A stretch of DNA of 64,000 nucleotides, taken from positions 620,001 to 684,000 of the forward strand of contig CAWJNK010000014.1 in NCBI GenBank assembly GCA_963844205.1, in the 5' to 3' direction. Under the pieces are notes generated by a model. It saw nothing but the letters and a program-made list of their open reading frames with translations. It had not been told where the DNA came from and did not search any database. The stretch is from DASSUW01 sp963844205 (GTDB taxonomy: Bacteria > Actinomycetota > Thermoleophilia > Solirubrobacterales > Solirubrobacteraceae). Shown in pieces: positions 39,582 through 47,773 of this stretch; the stretch's first letter is position 1, and each line of letters starts with the position of its first letter. A program made the translations under genes and the position numbers.

Positions 39582-40753
39582 ACTTGGACGATCACCGCGT
39601 CGCCCTGACCGCCGCCGGAGCAGATCGCGGCGCAGCCGTAGCCGCCGCCGCGTCGGCGCAGCTCATGCACGAGCGTGCCGAGGATCCGCGCGCCCGAGGC
39701 GCCGATCGGGTGGCCGATCGCGACCGCGCCGCCGTTGACGTTCACGCGGTCTGCGTCGATCCCGAGCATCCGCACCGAGTTGAGCGTCACCGACGCGAAG
39801 GCTTCGTTGATCTCCCACAGGTCGATGTCGCCCGGCTGCAGCCCCGCCTTGTCGAGCGCCTTCAGCGCCGCGTTTGCCGGCGTGCGGGCGAGCCACTCGA
39901 AGTCGTCGGCCACCGCCGCCTGGGCGACGATCGTGCCGAGCACCTCCTTGCCCTCCCGCTCGGCCCACTCCTCGGAGGCGAAGACCAGCGCACCCGCGCC
40001 GTCGTTGACGCCCGGCGAGTTGCCCGCCGTGTGCGAGCCGTCCTTGTGGGCGAGCCCGGGCAGCTTCGAGAGCGCCTCGAGCGAGGAGTCGCGGCGCGGC
40101 GCCTCGTCGACCTCGACCACCGTGTCGCGCTTGCGACCGGGCACGGTCACGGACACGATCTCCTCCGGCAGGCGGCCGTCGTCGGTGGCGGCGATCGTGC
40201 GCTCGTGCGAGCGCAGCGCCCACTTGTCGAGGTCCGCCCGCGTCATCTCCAGCTGCTCGCCGACCTCGGTGGCCTCCTCGTACATCTGCTTCCCGCTGAA
40301 CGGGTTGCGCAGCCCGTCCTGGATCATCGCGTCGAGCGCCTTCATGTCGCCCATCCGGGCGCCGAAGCGCGCGTTCGGGAGCAGGTACGGGGCCTGCGAC
40401 ATCGACTCCATGCCGCCGCCGACCGCCACGTCGAGGTCCCCGGCGCGCACCGCCTGGTCGATCAGCCCGGCCGCGCGGATGCCCGACGCGCAGACCTTGT
40501 TGATGGTCTCCGACGAGACCTCCTTCGGGATCCCGGCCTTGATCTGCGCCTGCCGCGACGGGATCTGCCCCGCCCCGGCCTGCAGCACGTGGCCCATGAT
40601 CACGTGCTGCACCTGCTCCGGCGCGACCTCGGCCCGCTCGAGCGCGGCCTTGATGGCGATGCCGCCCAGGTCGGTCGGGTGCAGGGACGAGAGTCCGCCG
40701 CCGAGCTTGCCGACAGGCGTGCGGGCAGAGCCGAGGATCACGGTTCGTGGCAT
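39578..40753 (-). CDS. Acetyl-CoA acyltransferase (thiolase)
   Basis: A 391-residue thiolase. Catalytic residues are C88 in NKVCASGIRAAGL, H348 in AIGHPIGASGARI, and C378 in CAAICSGGGQGDA; the GGGQG end motif is complete. EINEAFASVTL near 300 is conserved. It heads the thiolase-HAD-acyl-CoA dehydrogenase operon, so the last step of fatty-acid beta-oxidation or acetoacetyl-CoA formation is likely. It is divergent from pepA, sharing a 28-bp gap. Confidence 0.96.
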   Translation of the reverse strand: MPRTVILGSARTPVGKLGGGLSSLHPTDLGGIAIKAALERAEVAPEQVQHVIMGHVLQAGAGQIPSRQAQIKAGIPKEVSSETINKVCASGIRAAGLIDQAVRAGDLDVAVGGGMESMSQAPYLLPNARFGARMGDMKALDAMIQDGLRNPFSGKQMYEEATEVGEQLEMTRADLDKWALRSHERTIAATDDGRLPEEIVSVTVPGRKRDTVVEVDEAPRRDSSLEALSKLPGLAHKDGSHTAGNSPGVNDGAGALVFASEEWAEREGKEVLGTIVAQAAVADDFEWLARTPANAALKALDKAGLQPGDIDLWEINEAFASVTLNSVRMLGIDADRVNVNGGAVAIGHPIGASGARILGTLVHELRRRGGGYGCAAICSGGGQGDAVIVQV

Positions 40754-40781
40754 GCGTCGAGTCTATTAACGTGGCGCGGCT

Positions 40782-42212
40782 ATGCGCGTACGTTCCACAA
40801 CCGATCCCCCGCCCGACACCGGCGCCGACGTCATCGCCGTCGGGATCTTCGAAGCGGAGCCGATCGCCCACGACGTCGACGGGATCCTGCAGGGGCTGGT
40901 GGACTCCGGGGAGGCGCGGCCCGGCCTGCGCAAGGTCACCGTCGCGCACGCCGGCGGGCGCCGCTACGTCCTGGCCGGGCTCGGCAAGCGCGACGACTTC
41001 GACGCCGAGCGCGCCCGGGTGGCCGCGGCGGCGGTCGCGGGCCGCGCGAAAGAACTCGGCGCGCGCGTGCTCTGCTGGGAGATCCCCCACCACGTCGACG
41101 CGCCCGGCTTCGTGGAGGGCACGCTCCTCGCCGCCTACGAGTACCGGGCGTACAAGAGCGATGACAACGACGACGGGCCGATCGAGGAGCTGGTCGTCTC
41201 CGCCCACCACGACACGACCGCCGAGGTCGAGGCGGCGACCGTCGCGACCGAGGCCGCGAACGCCGCGCGCGACCTCCAGAACGCGCCCGCGAACGAGCTC
41301 ACGCCGACCGCGCTCGCGGACCGCGCGCGAGCGCTGCCCGGCCTGGAGGTCGAGGTCTGGGGCCGCGCCGAGATCGAGGCCGCCGGCATGGGCGCCTTCG
41401 CCGCCGTCGCGCGCGGCTCCGACGAGGAGCCGCGGCTGATCACGCTGCGCTACGACCCTCCCGATCTCGCCGGCCCGCTGCTCGGGTTCGTCGGCAAGGG
41501 CGTGACGTTCGATTCCGGCGGCATCTCCATCAAGCCGTCGGCGAAGATGAGCGAGATGAAGTTCGACATGTCGGGCGCCGCCGCCGTGCTGGAGGCGACC
41601 GGCGCGATCGCCCGCCTCGGCCTGCCGGTACGCCTCGTCACCGTGATCGGCGCGACCGAGAACCTGCCGAGCGGCCACGCCGTCAAGCCCGGCGACATCC
41701 TGCGCGCCAAGACCGGCACCACGATCGAGGTCATCAACACCGACGCCGAGGGGCGGCTCGTGCTCGCCGACTGCCTCGCCCATGCGATCGAGCAGGGCGC
41801 CGAGCGGCTCGTCGACCTCGCGACGCTGACCGGCGCGATCGTCACCACGTTCGGGAACACGTACGCGGGGCTGATGGGCTCGGACGAAGAGTGGTGCGCC
41901 GAGGTCGAGGCGGCCGGCCGCCGCGCCGGCGAGCTCGCCTGGCGGCTGCCGTTGCACGCCGAGTACGCCGAGCTGATCAAGAGCCGCTACGCCGACATCG
42001 CGAACGCGGTCGAGGTGCGCAAGGCCGGCTCGATCACCGCCGCCCAGTTCCTGCGCCGCTTCACCGGCGACGTCCCCTGGGCGCACCTCGACATCGCCGG
42101 CACCGCTTACGAGAACGGCAAGCCGTACACGCCGAAGGGCGGCTCCGGCTTCGGCGTCCGCCTGCTGGTCGAGCTCGCCCGCGCGAACGCCGGCGCGCCC
42201 GACGTGCACTGA
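40782..42212 (+). CDS. pepA: Leucyl aminopeptidase (M17 family)
   Basis: The 476-residue protein has the complete M17 catalytic domain. Metal-ligand motifs are FVGKGVTFDSGGISIKPSAKMSEMKFDMSGAA (Lys and Asp ligands, near 245-275) and EVINTDAEGRLVLADCLAHA (Asp/Glu and bicarbonate Arg, near 318-337). The N-terminal domain is less conserved, as usual. It is a cytosolic hexameric peptidase releasing N-terminal residues. A short peptidase S37 fragment follows its stop. Confidence 0.95.
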   Translation: MRVRSTTDPPPDTGADVIAVGIFEAEPIAHDVDGILQGLVDSGEARPGLRKVTVAHAGGRRYVLAGLGKRDDFDAERARVAAAAVAGRAKELGARVLCWEIPHHVDAPGFVEGTLLAAYEYRAYKSDDNDDGPIEELVVSAHHDTTAEVEAATVATEAANAARDLQNAPANELTPTALADRARALPGLEVEVWGRAEIEAAGMGAFAAVARGSDEEPRLITLRYDPPDLAGPLLGFVGKGVTFDSGGISIKPSAKMSEMKFDMSGAAAVLEATGAIARLGLPVRLVTVIGATENLPSGHAVKPGDILRAKTGTTIEVINTDAEGRLVLADCLAHAIEQGAERLVDLATLTGAIVTTFGNTYAGLMGSDEEWCAEVEAAGRRAGELAWRLPLHAEYAELIKSRYADIANAVEVRKAGSITAAQFLRRFTGDVPWAHLDIAGTAYENGKPYTPKGGSGFGVRLLVELARANAGAPDVH

Positions 42213-42247
42213 GCGTTCGGATCCTTACCGGTGAGCCGTGCTCGTGC

Positions 42248-42535
42248 GATGCGCGCGTTCGCTTCTTCGTCCTGTACGTCTACGGCGCGAACGACCCGTG
42301 GGGCGCCGAGGCGTTCGAGCTGGGCCAGCGCACGCGCGACTCGTCCTGGTACGAGGCCGCGGGCGCCAACCACGGCGCCACCATCGCGGCGCTGACCCCC
42401 GCCGAACGGGCCGAGGCCACCCTCGCCGTGCAGCGCTGGGCCGGCGTCGCCACGCCGACGCCCGCGCGCGCTGCGGCACCGCGCGTCGCGGCGCTGGACA
42501 GCTACAACGAGGCGCTGGACCGCAGGACGCCCTGA
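42248..42535 (+). pseudogene. Remnant of a peptidase S37 (tripeptidyl aminopeptidase-like) C-terminus
   Basis: In one frame from 42248 to the TGA at 42533-42535 the sequence reads VLYVYGANDPWGAEAFELG, DSSWYEAAGANHGATIAALTPAERAEATLAVQRWAGV. This matches the end of S37 (PS-10-type) secreted peptidases, including the acid and His of the catalytic triad region. No start codon exists in this frame between the pepA stop and the homologous stretch, and the whole N-terminal catalytic part is missing, so it is a truncated fossil. Confidence 0.65.
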
Positions 42536-42573
42536 CGACCGCAAGACACCGGCGCGCACCCGGACGCTCTTCG

Positions 42574-42602
42574 GGCCGGCACCCTCGCGTGGGGTGCCGG
42601 CC
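42574..42602. terminator. Strong hairpin between the pepA region and the GH63 gene
   Basis: GGCCGGCACCC and GGGTGCCGGCC form a perfect 11-bp stem around a 7-nt loop. It is 39 bp downstream of the peptidase remnant and 18 bp before the next ATG at 42621. It may insulate the two transcripts, or lie in the leader of the glycosidase operon. No U-tract follows. Confidence 0.6.
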
Positions 42603-42620
42603 AACCGCACACTGCGCGGC

Positions 42621-45281
42621 ATGGCGGCGATCCACGCGACCGCGGAGCACGAGCGGCTCGAAGCGGCCCGCGCGGGCACGGTCCCCTGGAAGGCCTGGGG
42701 CCCGTATCTGAGCGAGCGTCAGTGGGGCACGGTGCGCGAGGACTACAGCGAGGGCGGCGACGCCTGGAGCTACTTCTCGCACGACCAGGCGCGGTCGCGC
42801 GCCTATCGCTGGGGCGAGGACGGGATCGCGGGGGTCTGCGACGAGCGGCAGCGTCTGTGCATGGCGCTCGCGCTCTGGAACGGCGCGGACCCGATCCTCA
42901 AGGAGCGGATGTTCGGCCTGACCAACGGCGAGGGGAACCACGGCGAGGACGTCAAGGAGTACTGGTTCTATCTCGACAGCACGCCGACCCACTCGTACCT
43001 GAAGTGCCAGTACAAGTACCCCCAGCGCGCGTTCCCGTACTGGGACCTCGTCTCGACGAACGGCCGCCGCGGCAAGGGGGAATCCGAGTACGAGCTGCTG
43101 GACACCGGCGTCTTCGCGGAGAACCGGTACTTCGACATCGTGATCGAGTACGCGAAGGCCGCGCACGACGACATCCTGATGCGCGTCACCGCGCACAACC
43201 GCGGCCCCGAGGCGGCGACGCTGCACCTGCTGCCGACCCTCTGGTTCCGCAACACGTGGTCGTGGGGCGACGACGTTCCGAAGCCGTCGCTGCGGGCGGA
43301 CGGGAAGGCGGTCCGCGCCGAGCATCCGGAGCTCGGCGAGTGGACGCTGTCCGCCGACGGTGCCGACGAGTTGCTGTTCTGCGAGAACGAGACCAACAAC
43401 GAGCGGCTGTTCGGCGTCGCCAACGCGTCGCCCTACGTCAAGGACGGGATCAATGACCGGGTCGTGGGCGGCGTGGCCGGCGCGGTCAATCCGGACGGCG
43501 GCACCAAGGTCGCGGCGCATCACGTGCTCGAGGTCGGCGCGGGCGAGAGCGCGTCGATCAGCGTCCGCCTGTCCGCGTCGGGCGAAGCCGTGGACTTCGA
43601 CCGCGTGCTCGCCGCTCGCCGCGCCGAGGCCGACGACTTCTACGCGACCGTCATCCCGCCGTCGCTGGACCCTGATGCCGCGCTGGTCATGCGGCAGGCG
43701 CTCGCGGGCCTGCTGTGGGGCAAGCAGTACTACGAGTACGACCTCCACCGCTGGCTGCGCGAGCACGGCGTGAACCCCTGGGATCCGCGCGCGCCCGGCT
43801 CGTCGGTGCGCAACGTCCCGTGGTTCCACATGGTGGCCGGCGACGTCATCTCGATGCCGGACAAGTGGGAGTACCCATGGTTCGCCGCGTGGGACCTCGC
43901 GTTCCACTGCGCCCCGCTCTCGCTGGTCGACGTCGACTTCGCGAAGGAGCAGGTCGAGCTGCTGCTCCGGACGCGGTACCTGCACCCGAACGGCCAGCTC
44001 CCGGCGTACGAGTGGAACTTCAGCGACGTCAACCCACCGGTCACGGCGTGGGCGGCGCTGTGGGTCTACGAGCGCGAGGCGGAGATCCGCGGCGCCGGCG
44101 ACCGCGACTTCCTGGCCCGCGTGTTCGAGCGGCTGCTGACCAACTTCACCTGGTGGGTCAACCGCAAGGACCCGGACGGCCGCAATCTGTTCCAGGGCGG
44201 GTTCCTGGGGCTGGACAACATCGGGATCTTCGACCGCTCGGCCGCGCTGCCGGGAGGCGGCACGCTCGAGCAGGCGGACGGAACGGCCTGGATGGCCCTC
44301 TACTGCCAGTGGATGTTGCAGATCGCCATCGAGCTCGCCGAGCACCAGCCGCACTTCGCCGACATCGCCCTGAAGTTCGTGTCGCATTTCGCGTGGATCT
44401 CGATCGCGCTCGACCCGCCGGGCCCGAACCCGGGACTCTGGGACGAGGCGGACGGCTTCTACTACGACGTCATGCGGATGCCGGACGGCGCGGCCTTCCC
44501 GCTCAAGGTGCGCTCGCTGGTCGGGCTGCTGCCACTGTGCGCGGCCACGGTGCTCGAGCCCGGAACGGTCGAGCGCCACCCGGAGCTCGTCGAGCGGATC
44601 GGAGCGCTCGCCGCCCACTTCGCCGACGCCGTCCCGGCCTTCGCGCATCTTCCCGGACCGAACCCGGATGGCGTCCGGCTCCTCTCGCTCGTCGACGAGC
44701 CGCGGCTGCGACGTGTGCTCGCCGCCATGCTCGACGAGGACGAGTTCCTCGGGCCGCACGGGATCCGTTCGATCTCGCGCCGCCATGCCGAGGAGCCCTG
44801 CGTGTTCGACTGGGGAGGGCAGCGCTACGGCGTCGGGTACCTGCCCGCGGAGTCCGACAGCGGCATGTTCGGCGGAAACTCGAACTGGCGCGGCCCGGTC
44901 TGGTTCCCGATGAACCTGGTGGTCCTCCGGGCGCTCCTGCAACTCGATCGCTACTACGGCGACCGCTTGCGCGTGGAGTGCCCGACCGGCTCCGGGCGCG
45001 AGATGAACCTGCGCGAGGTCGCGGCGGAGGTCAGCCGGCGGCTCGCGTCCACCTTCACCCGCGGCGACGACGGCCGCCGCCCCGTGTTCGGCGGGACGGA
45101 GACGTTCCAGACCGACCCGCACTGGCGCGACCTGCTCCTCTTCTTCGAGTACTTCCACGGCGACAACGGCGCCGGGATCGGGGCAAGCCACCAGACCGGC
45201 TGGACCGGGACCGTCGCGCTGCTGTTCCTGTTCGCCGACGCCTTCCACAGCGAACCGGCGGCGACGGCTGTCGGCACGTGA
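42621..45281 (+). CDS. Glycoside hydrolase family 63-like glucosidase
   Basis: The 886-residue protein resembles bacterial GH63 enzymes (glucosidase/mannosylglycerate hydrolase group): RWGEDGIAGVCDERQRLCMALALWNG, ILKERMFGLTNGEGNHGEDVKEYWFYLDSTPTHSYLKCQYKYPQ early, and the alpha/alpha-barrel in the second half with WEYPWFAAWDLAFH, FQGGFLGLDNIGIFDRSA and GGNSNWRGPVWFPMN. I place the start at ATG 42621. It has no signal peptide, so it is cytosolic. Acidic residues in GGFLGLDNIG and in WFAAWDLAF are probable catalytic sites. It is coupled (GTGA) to a GH13 gene, suggesting joint use of an alpha-glucoside. Confidence 0.88.
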   Translation: MAAIHATAEHERLEAARAGTVPWKAWGPYLSERQWGTVREDYSEGGDAWSYFSHDQARSRAYRWGEDGIAGVCDERQRLCMALALWNGADPILKERMFGLTNGEGNHGEDVKEYWFYLDSTPTHSYLKCQYKYPQRAFPYWDLVSTNGRRGKGESEYELLDTGVFAENRYFDIVIEYAKAAHDDILMRVTAHNRGPEAATLHLLPTLWFRNTWSWGDDVPKPSLRADGKAVRAEHPELGEWTLSADGADELLFCENETNNERLFGVANASPYVKDGINDRVVGGVAGAVNPDGGTKVAAHHVLEVGAGESASISVRLSASGEAVDFDRVLAARRAEADDFYATVIPPSLDPDAALVMRQALAGLLWGKQYYEYDLHRWLREHGVNPWDPRAPGSSVRNVPWFHMVAGDVISMPDKWEYPWFAAWDLAFHCAPLSLVDVDFAKEQVELLLRTRYLHPNGQLPAYEWNFSDVNPPVTAWAALWVYEREAEIRGAGDRDFLARVFERLLTNFTWWVNRKDPDGRNLFQGGFLGLDNIGIFDRSAALPGGGTLEQADGTAWMALYCQWMLQIAIELAEHQPHFADIALKFVSHFAWISIALDPPGPNPGLWDEADGFYYDVMRMPDGAAFPLKVRSLVGLLPLCAATVLEPGTVERHPELVERIGALAAHFADAVPAFAHLPGPNPDGVRLLSLVDEPRLRRVLAAMLDEDEFLGPHGIRSISRRHAEEPCVFDWGGQRYGVGYLPAESDSGMFGGNSNWRGPVWFPMNLVVLRALLQLDRYYGDRLRVECPTGSGREMNLREVAAEVSRRLASTFTRGDDGRRPVFGGTETFQTDPHWRDLLLFFEYFHGDNGAGIGASHQTGWTGTVALLFLFADAFHSEPAATAVGT

Positions 45282-46732
45282 GCCTGCTCGCCCGTCCCAC
45301 GATCTACGAGATCAACACCGCCGTCTGGCTCCAGCGGCTCGGGGGCCTCGGGCTCGACGAGGTGCCAGGCGCCGCCTGGGACGCGATCGCGGCGCTGCCC
45401 GTCGACGCGGTGTGGCTGATGGGCGTCTGGGAGCGCAGCCCGGCGGGTCTCGCCATCGCGCAGGCCGATTCCGCCCTCGATGCGGACAACCGCGCTGCCC
45501 TGCCCGACCTCCGTCCCGAGGACGTGATCGGCTCGCCCTACTGCGTGCGCGACTACGCGGTCGACGAGCGCTTCGGCGGCCGCTCGGGGCTGGCGAGCGC
45601 CCGCACCGCGCTCGCCGACCGCGGGCTCGCGCTGATCCTCGACTACGTGCCCAACCACGTGGCTCCCGACCATCCGTGGGCGGTCTCGCGGCCGGAGTGC
45701 CTGCTGACCGGCACCGAGACGGAGCTCGCGCAGCACCCGGACGCGTTCCTGCGCACGCCCGCGGGCATCGTCGCGCGCGGACGCGATCCGTACTTCCCGC
45801 CGTGGCCCGACGTCGTGCAGCTGAACGCCTTCGCGCCCGCGCTGCGCGACGCGGTTGCCGAGACGCTGATCGAGATCGGCGAGCAGTGCGACGGCCTGCG
45901 CTGCGACATGGCGATGCTGATGACCAACGACGTCTTCGCCCGGACCTGGGGCGAGCGCGCCGGGCCCGTGCCGCCGCTCGAGTACTGGCCGCCGCTGATC
46001 GCGCGAGCCAAGCAGGCCCACCCAGACCTCCTGCTCATCGCCGAGGCCTACTGGGACATGGAGTGGACGCTGCAACAGCAGGGCTTCGACCTCTGCTACG
46101 ACAAGCGCCTCTACGACCGGCTCGTCCACGAGTCGGCCGAGTCCGTGCGCGGCCACCTGCAGGCCGATGCCGACTATCAGCAGCGCCTGCTGCGCTTCAT
46201 CGAGAACCACGACGAGCCCCGCGCGGCGGCGACGTTCGGGCCGGCACAGGCGCGGGCCGCCGCGATCGTGATGTCGACGCTCCAGGGCGCCCGGCTCTAT
46301 CACGACGGCCAGCTCGAGGGCCGGCGGACGCGGGTTCCGGTCTTCCTCGGCCGCGGGCCCGACGAACCCGTCGACGACGAGCTGCGTGCGTTCTACCGGC
46401 GCTTGCTGCAGGCGGTCGCCGACAGCGACCTCCGGCGCGGCGACTGGCGACTGTGCGCGTGTGAGGGCTGGCCGGACAACGCCACCTACCGGCACCTCGT
46501 CGCCTGGTGCTGGACGAGCCCGGAGGGGCGCCACCTCGTCGTCGTCAACCTCTCCGACGCGCCGGCCGACGCCCGGGTGCGCCTGCCCTGGCAGGACCTG
46601 CGGAGCCGCGGCTGGGAGCTGACGGACAGGCTGGACGGACGGCGCTTCGAGCGCGACGGGGCCGCGATCGCGGACGAGGGCCTGTACGTCGGCCTCGACC
46701 CGTGGGCCTCGCACCTCCTCTCCTTCAGATGA
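45278..46732 (+). CDS. Glycoside hydrolase family 13 (alpha-amylase-like) protein
   Basis: A 484-residue GH13 enzyme starting at GTG 45278. All four conserved regions are seen: DYVPNHV (122-128), the nucleophile D210 in GLRCDMAM, the acid E256 in LIAEAYWD, and ENHDEP with the transition-state Asp D312. The C-terminal beta-domain (NLSDAPADARVRLPW) follows. The barrel is complete, so activity is expected. No signal peptide. It probably hydrolyses or transfers alpha-glucans with its GH63 partner, translated coupled to it. Confidence 0.92.
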   Translation: MSLLARPTIYEINTAVWLQRLGGLGLDEVPGAAWDAIAALPVDAVWLMGVWERSPAGLAIAQADSALDADNRAALPDLRPEDVIGSPYCVRDYAVDERFGGRSGLASARTALADRGLALILDYVPNHVAPDHPWAVSRPECLLTGTETELAQHPDAFLRTPAGIVARGRDPYFPPWPDVVQLNAFAPALRDAVAETLIEIGEQCDGLRCDMAMLMTNDVFARTWGERAGPVPPLEYWPPLIARAKQAHPDLLLIAEAYWDMEWTLQQQGFDLCYDKRLYDRLVHESAESVRGHLQADADYQQRLLRFIENHDEPRAAATFGPAQARAAAIVMSTLQGARLYHDGQLEGRRTRVPVFLGRGPDEPVDDELRAFYRRLLQAVADSDLRRGDWRLCACEGWPDNATYRHLVAWCWTSPEGRHLVVVNLSDAPADARVRLPWQDLRSRGWELTDRLDGRRFERDGAAIADEGLYVGLDPWASHLLSFR

Positions 46733-46742
46733 AGCGGACGAC

Positions 46743-46775
46743 GAAGGGCCGGCCGGGGCGACCGGCCGGCCCTTC
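46743..46775. terminator. Bidirectional terminator hairpin between convergent operons
   Basis: The arms GAAGGGCCGGCCGG (46743-46756) and CCGGCCGGCCCTTC (46762-46775) form a perfect 14-bp stem with a 5-nt loop GGCGA. It lies between the GH13 stop (46732) and the stop of the minus-strand 29-residue peptide gene (46779), so it can end both transcripts. It is the strongest hairpin I see in the window. Confidence 0.8.
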
Positions 46776-46778
46776 AGG

Positions 46779-46868
46779 TCAGGAGTTCTTCGTCGCCACG
46801 GCGGCGAAGCCCACCGTGGAGAGGGTGGTAAGCGCGTACTTGACGTAGCGCAGCTGGGTCTTGCTCAT
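46779..46868 (-). CDS. 29-residue basic-hydrophobic peptide gene
   Basis: ATG 46868 follows AAAGGAGGT at an 8-nt spacing, the best kind of ribosome binding site, and ends at TGA 46781-46779. The product is SKTQLRYVKYALTTL, then a short hydrophobic run STVGFAAVA, then TKNS. Charges are Lys, Arg, Lys at the start and Lys near the end. This is a small type II-like peptide with one partial membrane segment. It is the last gene after the PaaK-like ligase and the GLGD membrane protein. I propose it as a substrate or product of that pair. Confidence 0.7.
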   Translation of the reverse strand: MSKTQLRYVKYALTTLSTVGFAAVATKNS

Positions 46869-46911
46869 GCGTACACCTCCTTTCGGTTTCGGTCTCTGGC
46901 GGCGGGGCCGC

Positions 46912-47773
46912 TCAGGCTCGTGCGCGGGCGGCCGCCGCGAGCGGCTCCGCCTGCAGGTACTGGAACGTCGTGCGCTCGGAGCCGTGGCGCCGGACGGCCA
47001 GCGCGTACTGGGCGACCATCAGCGGGCCGAGAACGACCATCACGGGGACGGCGAAGTCGATCGTCCCGAGCTGGATGAGCCCGAGCACGGTGGCGATCAC
47101 GCCGAGGCCGACCGCAAGCGCGGTGGCCGCCGCGCGCGGGCCGAACGCCTTCCGCATCACGAGCGGGAAGACACCGGCCAGGAGCAGGTCGCCGAGGCCG
47201 ATGGCGAGGGCGCCGTCGCCCTCGCGCCAGGCGATGAACGGCAGCAACGGGACCTCGCTGAGCTTGTCGATCAGGTCCGTCATCAGCGTCAGCTGCGACG
47301 TCGCGATGAAGTCGTAGACCGCGAGCCCGGCGGCGAGCGCCACTGCGTCGCGTGCCTTCATCCCGCTCTGCGCCCAGAGATTGGCCACGCCGACGACGAC
47401 CACGACGAGCACGACGTCGTTGACGGCCAGGAACGTGTTGCTCCCCGTGCCGCTGGTGAGCGCGATCACGACGTCCGCCGCGATCGCGGCGACCAGGGCC
47501 GCCACGAGCAGACGACGGCTGCGGATGAGCGGCTCGCAGGTGAAGTAGAGGACGCCGAACGTCGTCAGCACGAGCAGCGCCGCGACGACGGCCACCGGCA
47601 GCGCGAGGTACAGGTACGGGATCAGGACGATCGCCGCCGAGCAGGACCACGACGTCGCGTCCGTTGAAGACGCCGATCGGCGGCCGCGTGACCTGATAGC
47701 GGCGAAAGTACGCCGAGCTGAGAAGCGTCGACGCCGCCGCCAGGGCAGCGACCACGGTGAACTCGAGGGTCAT
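46912..47773 (-). pseudogene. GxGD-type intramembrane protease-like membrane protein (frame broken once)
   Basis: From ATG 47773 (ATGA overlap with the ligase stop, AAGGAGGT upstream) the frame reads a helix, then FRRYQVTRPPIGVFNGRDVVVLL. There it is disrupted near 47640; in the next frame the protein resumes as AAIVLIPYLYLALPVAVVAALL and runs to 46912. The total is about 286 residues and eight or nine helices. The restored protein has LAVYDFIATSQLTLMTDL and AIGLGDLLLAGVFPL, i.e. the YD and GLGD aspartate motifs of presenilin/SPP-type aspartyl proteases (D about 154 and about 195). No clear PAL motif; GPLMVAQ may replace it. One base excess accounts for the break. Confidence 0.6.

Noticed and set aside
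42536..42620. Longer start for the GH63 gene at 42594
   Set aside because: The extra nine residues come from the hairpin at 42574-42602 region and are not protein-like; ATG 42621 fits the family start better.
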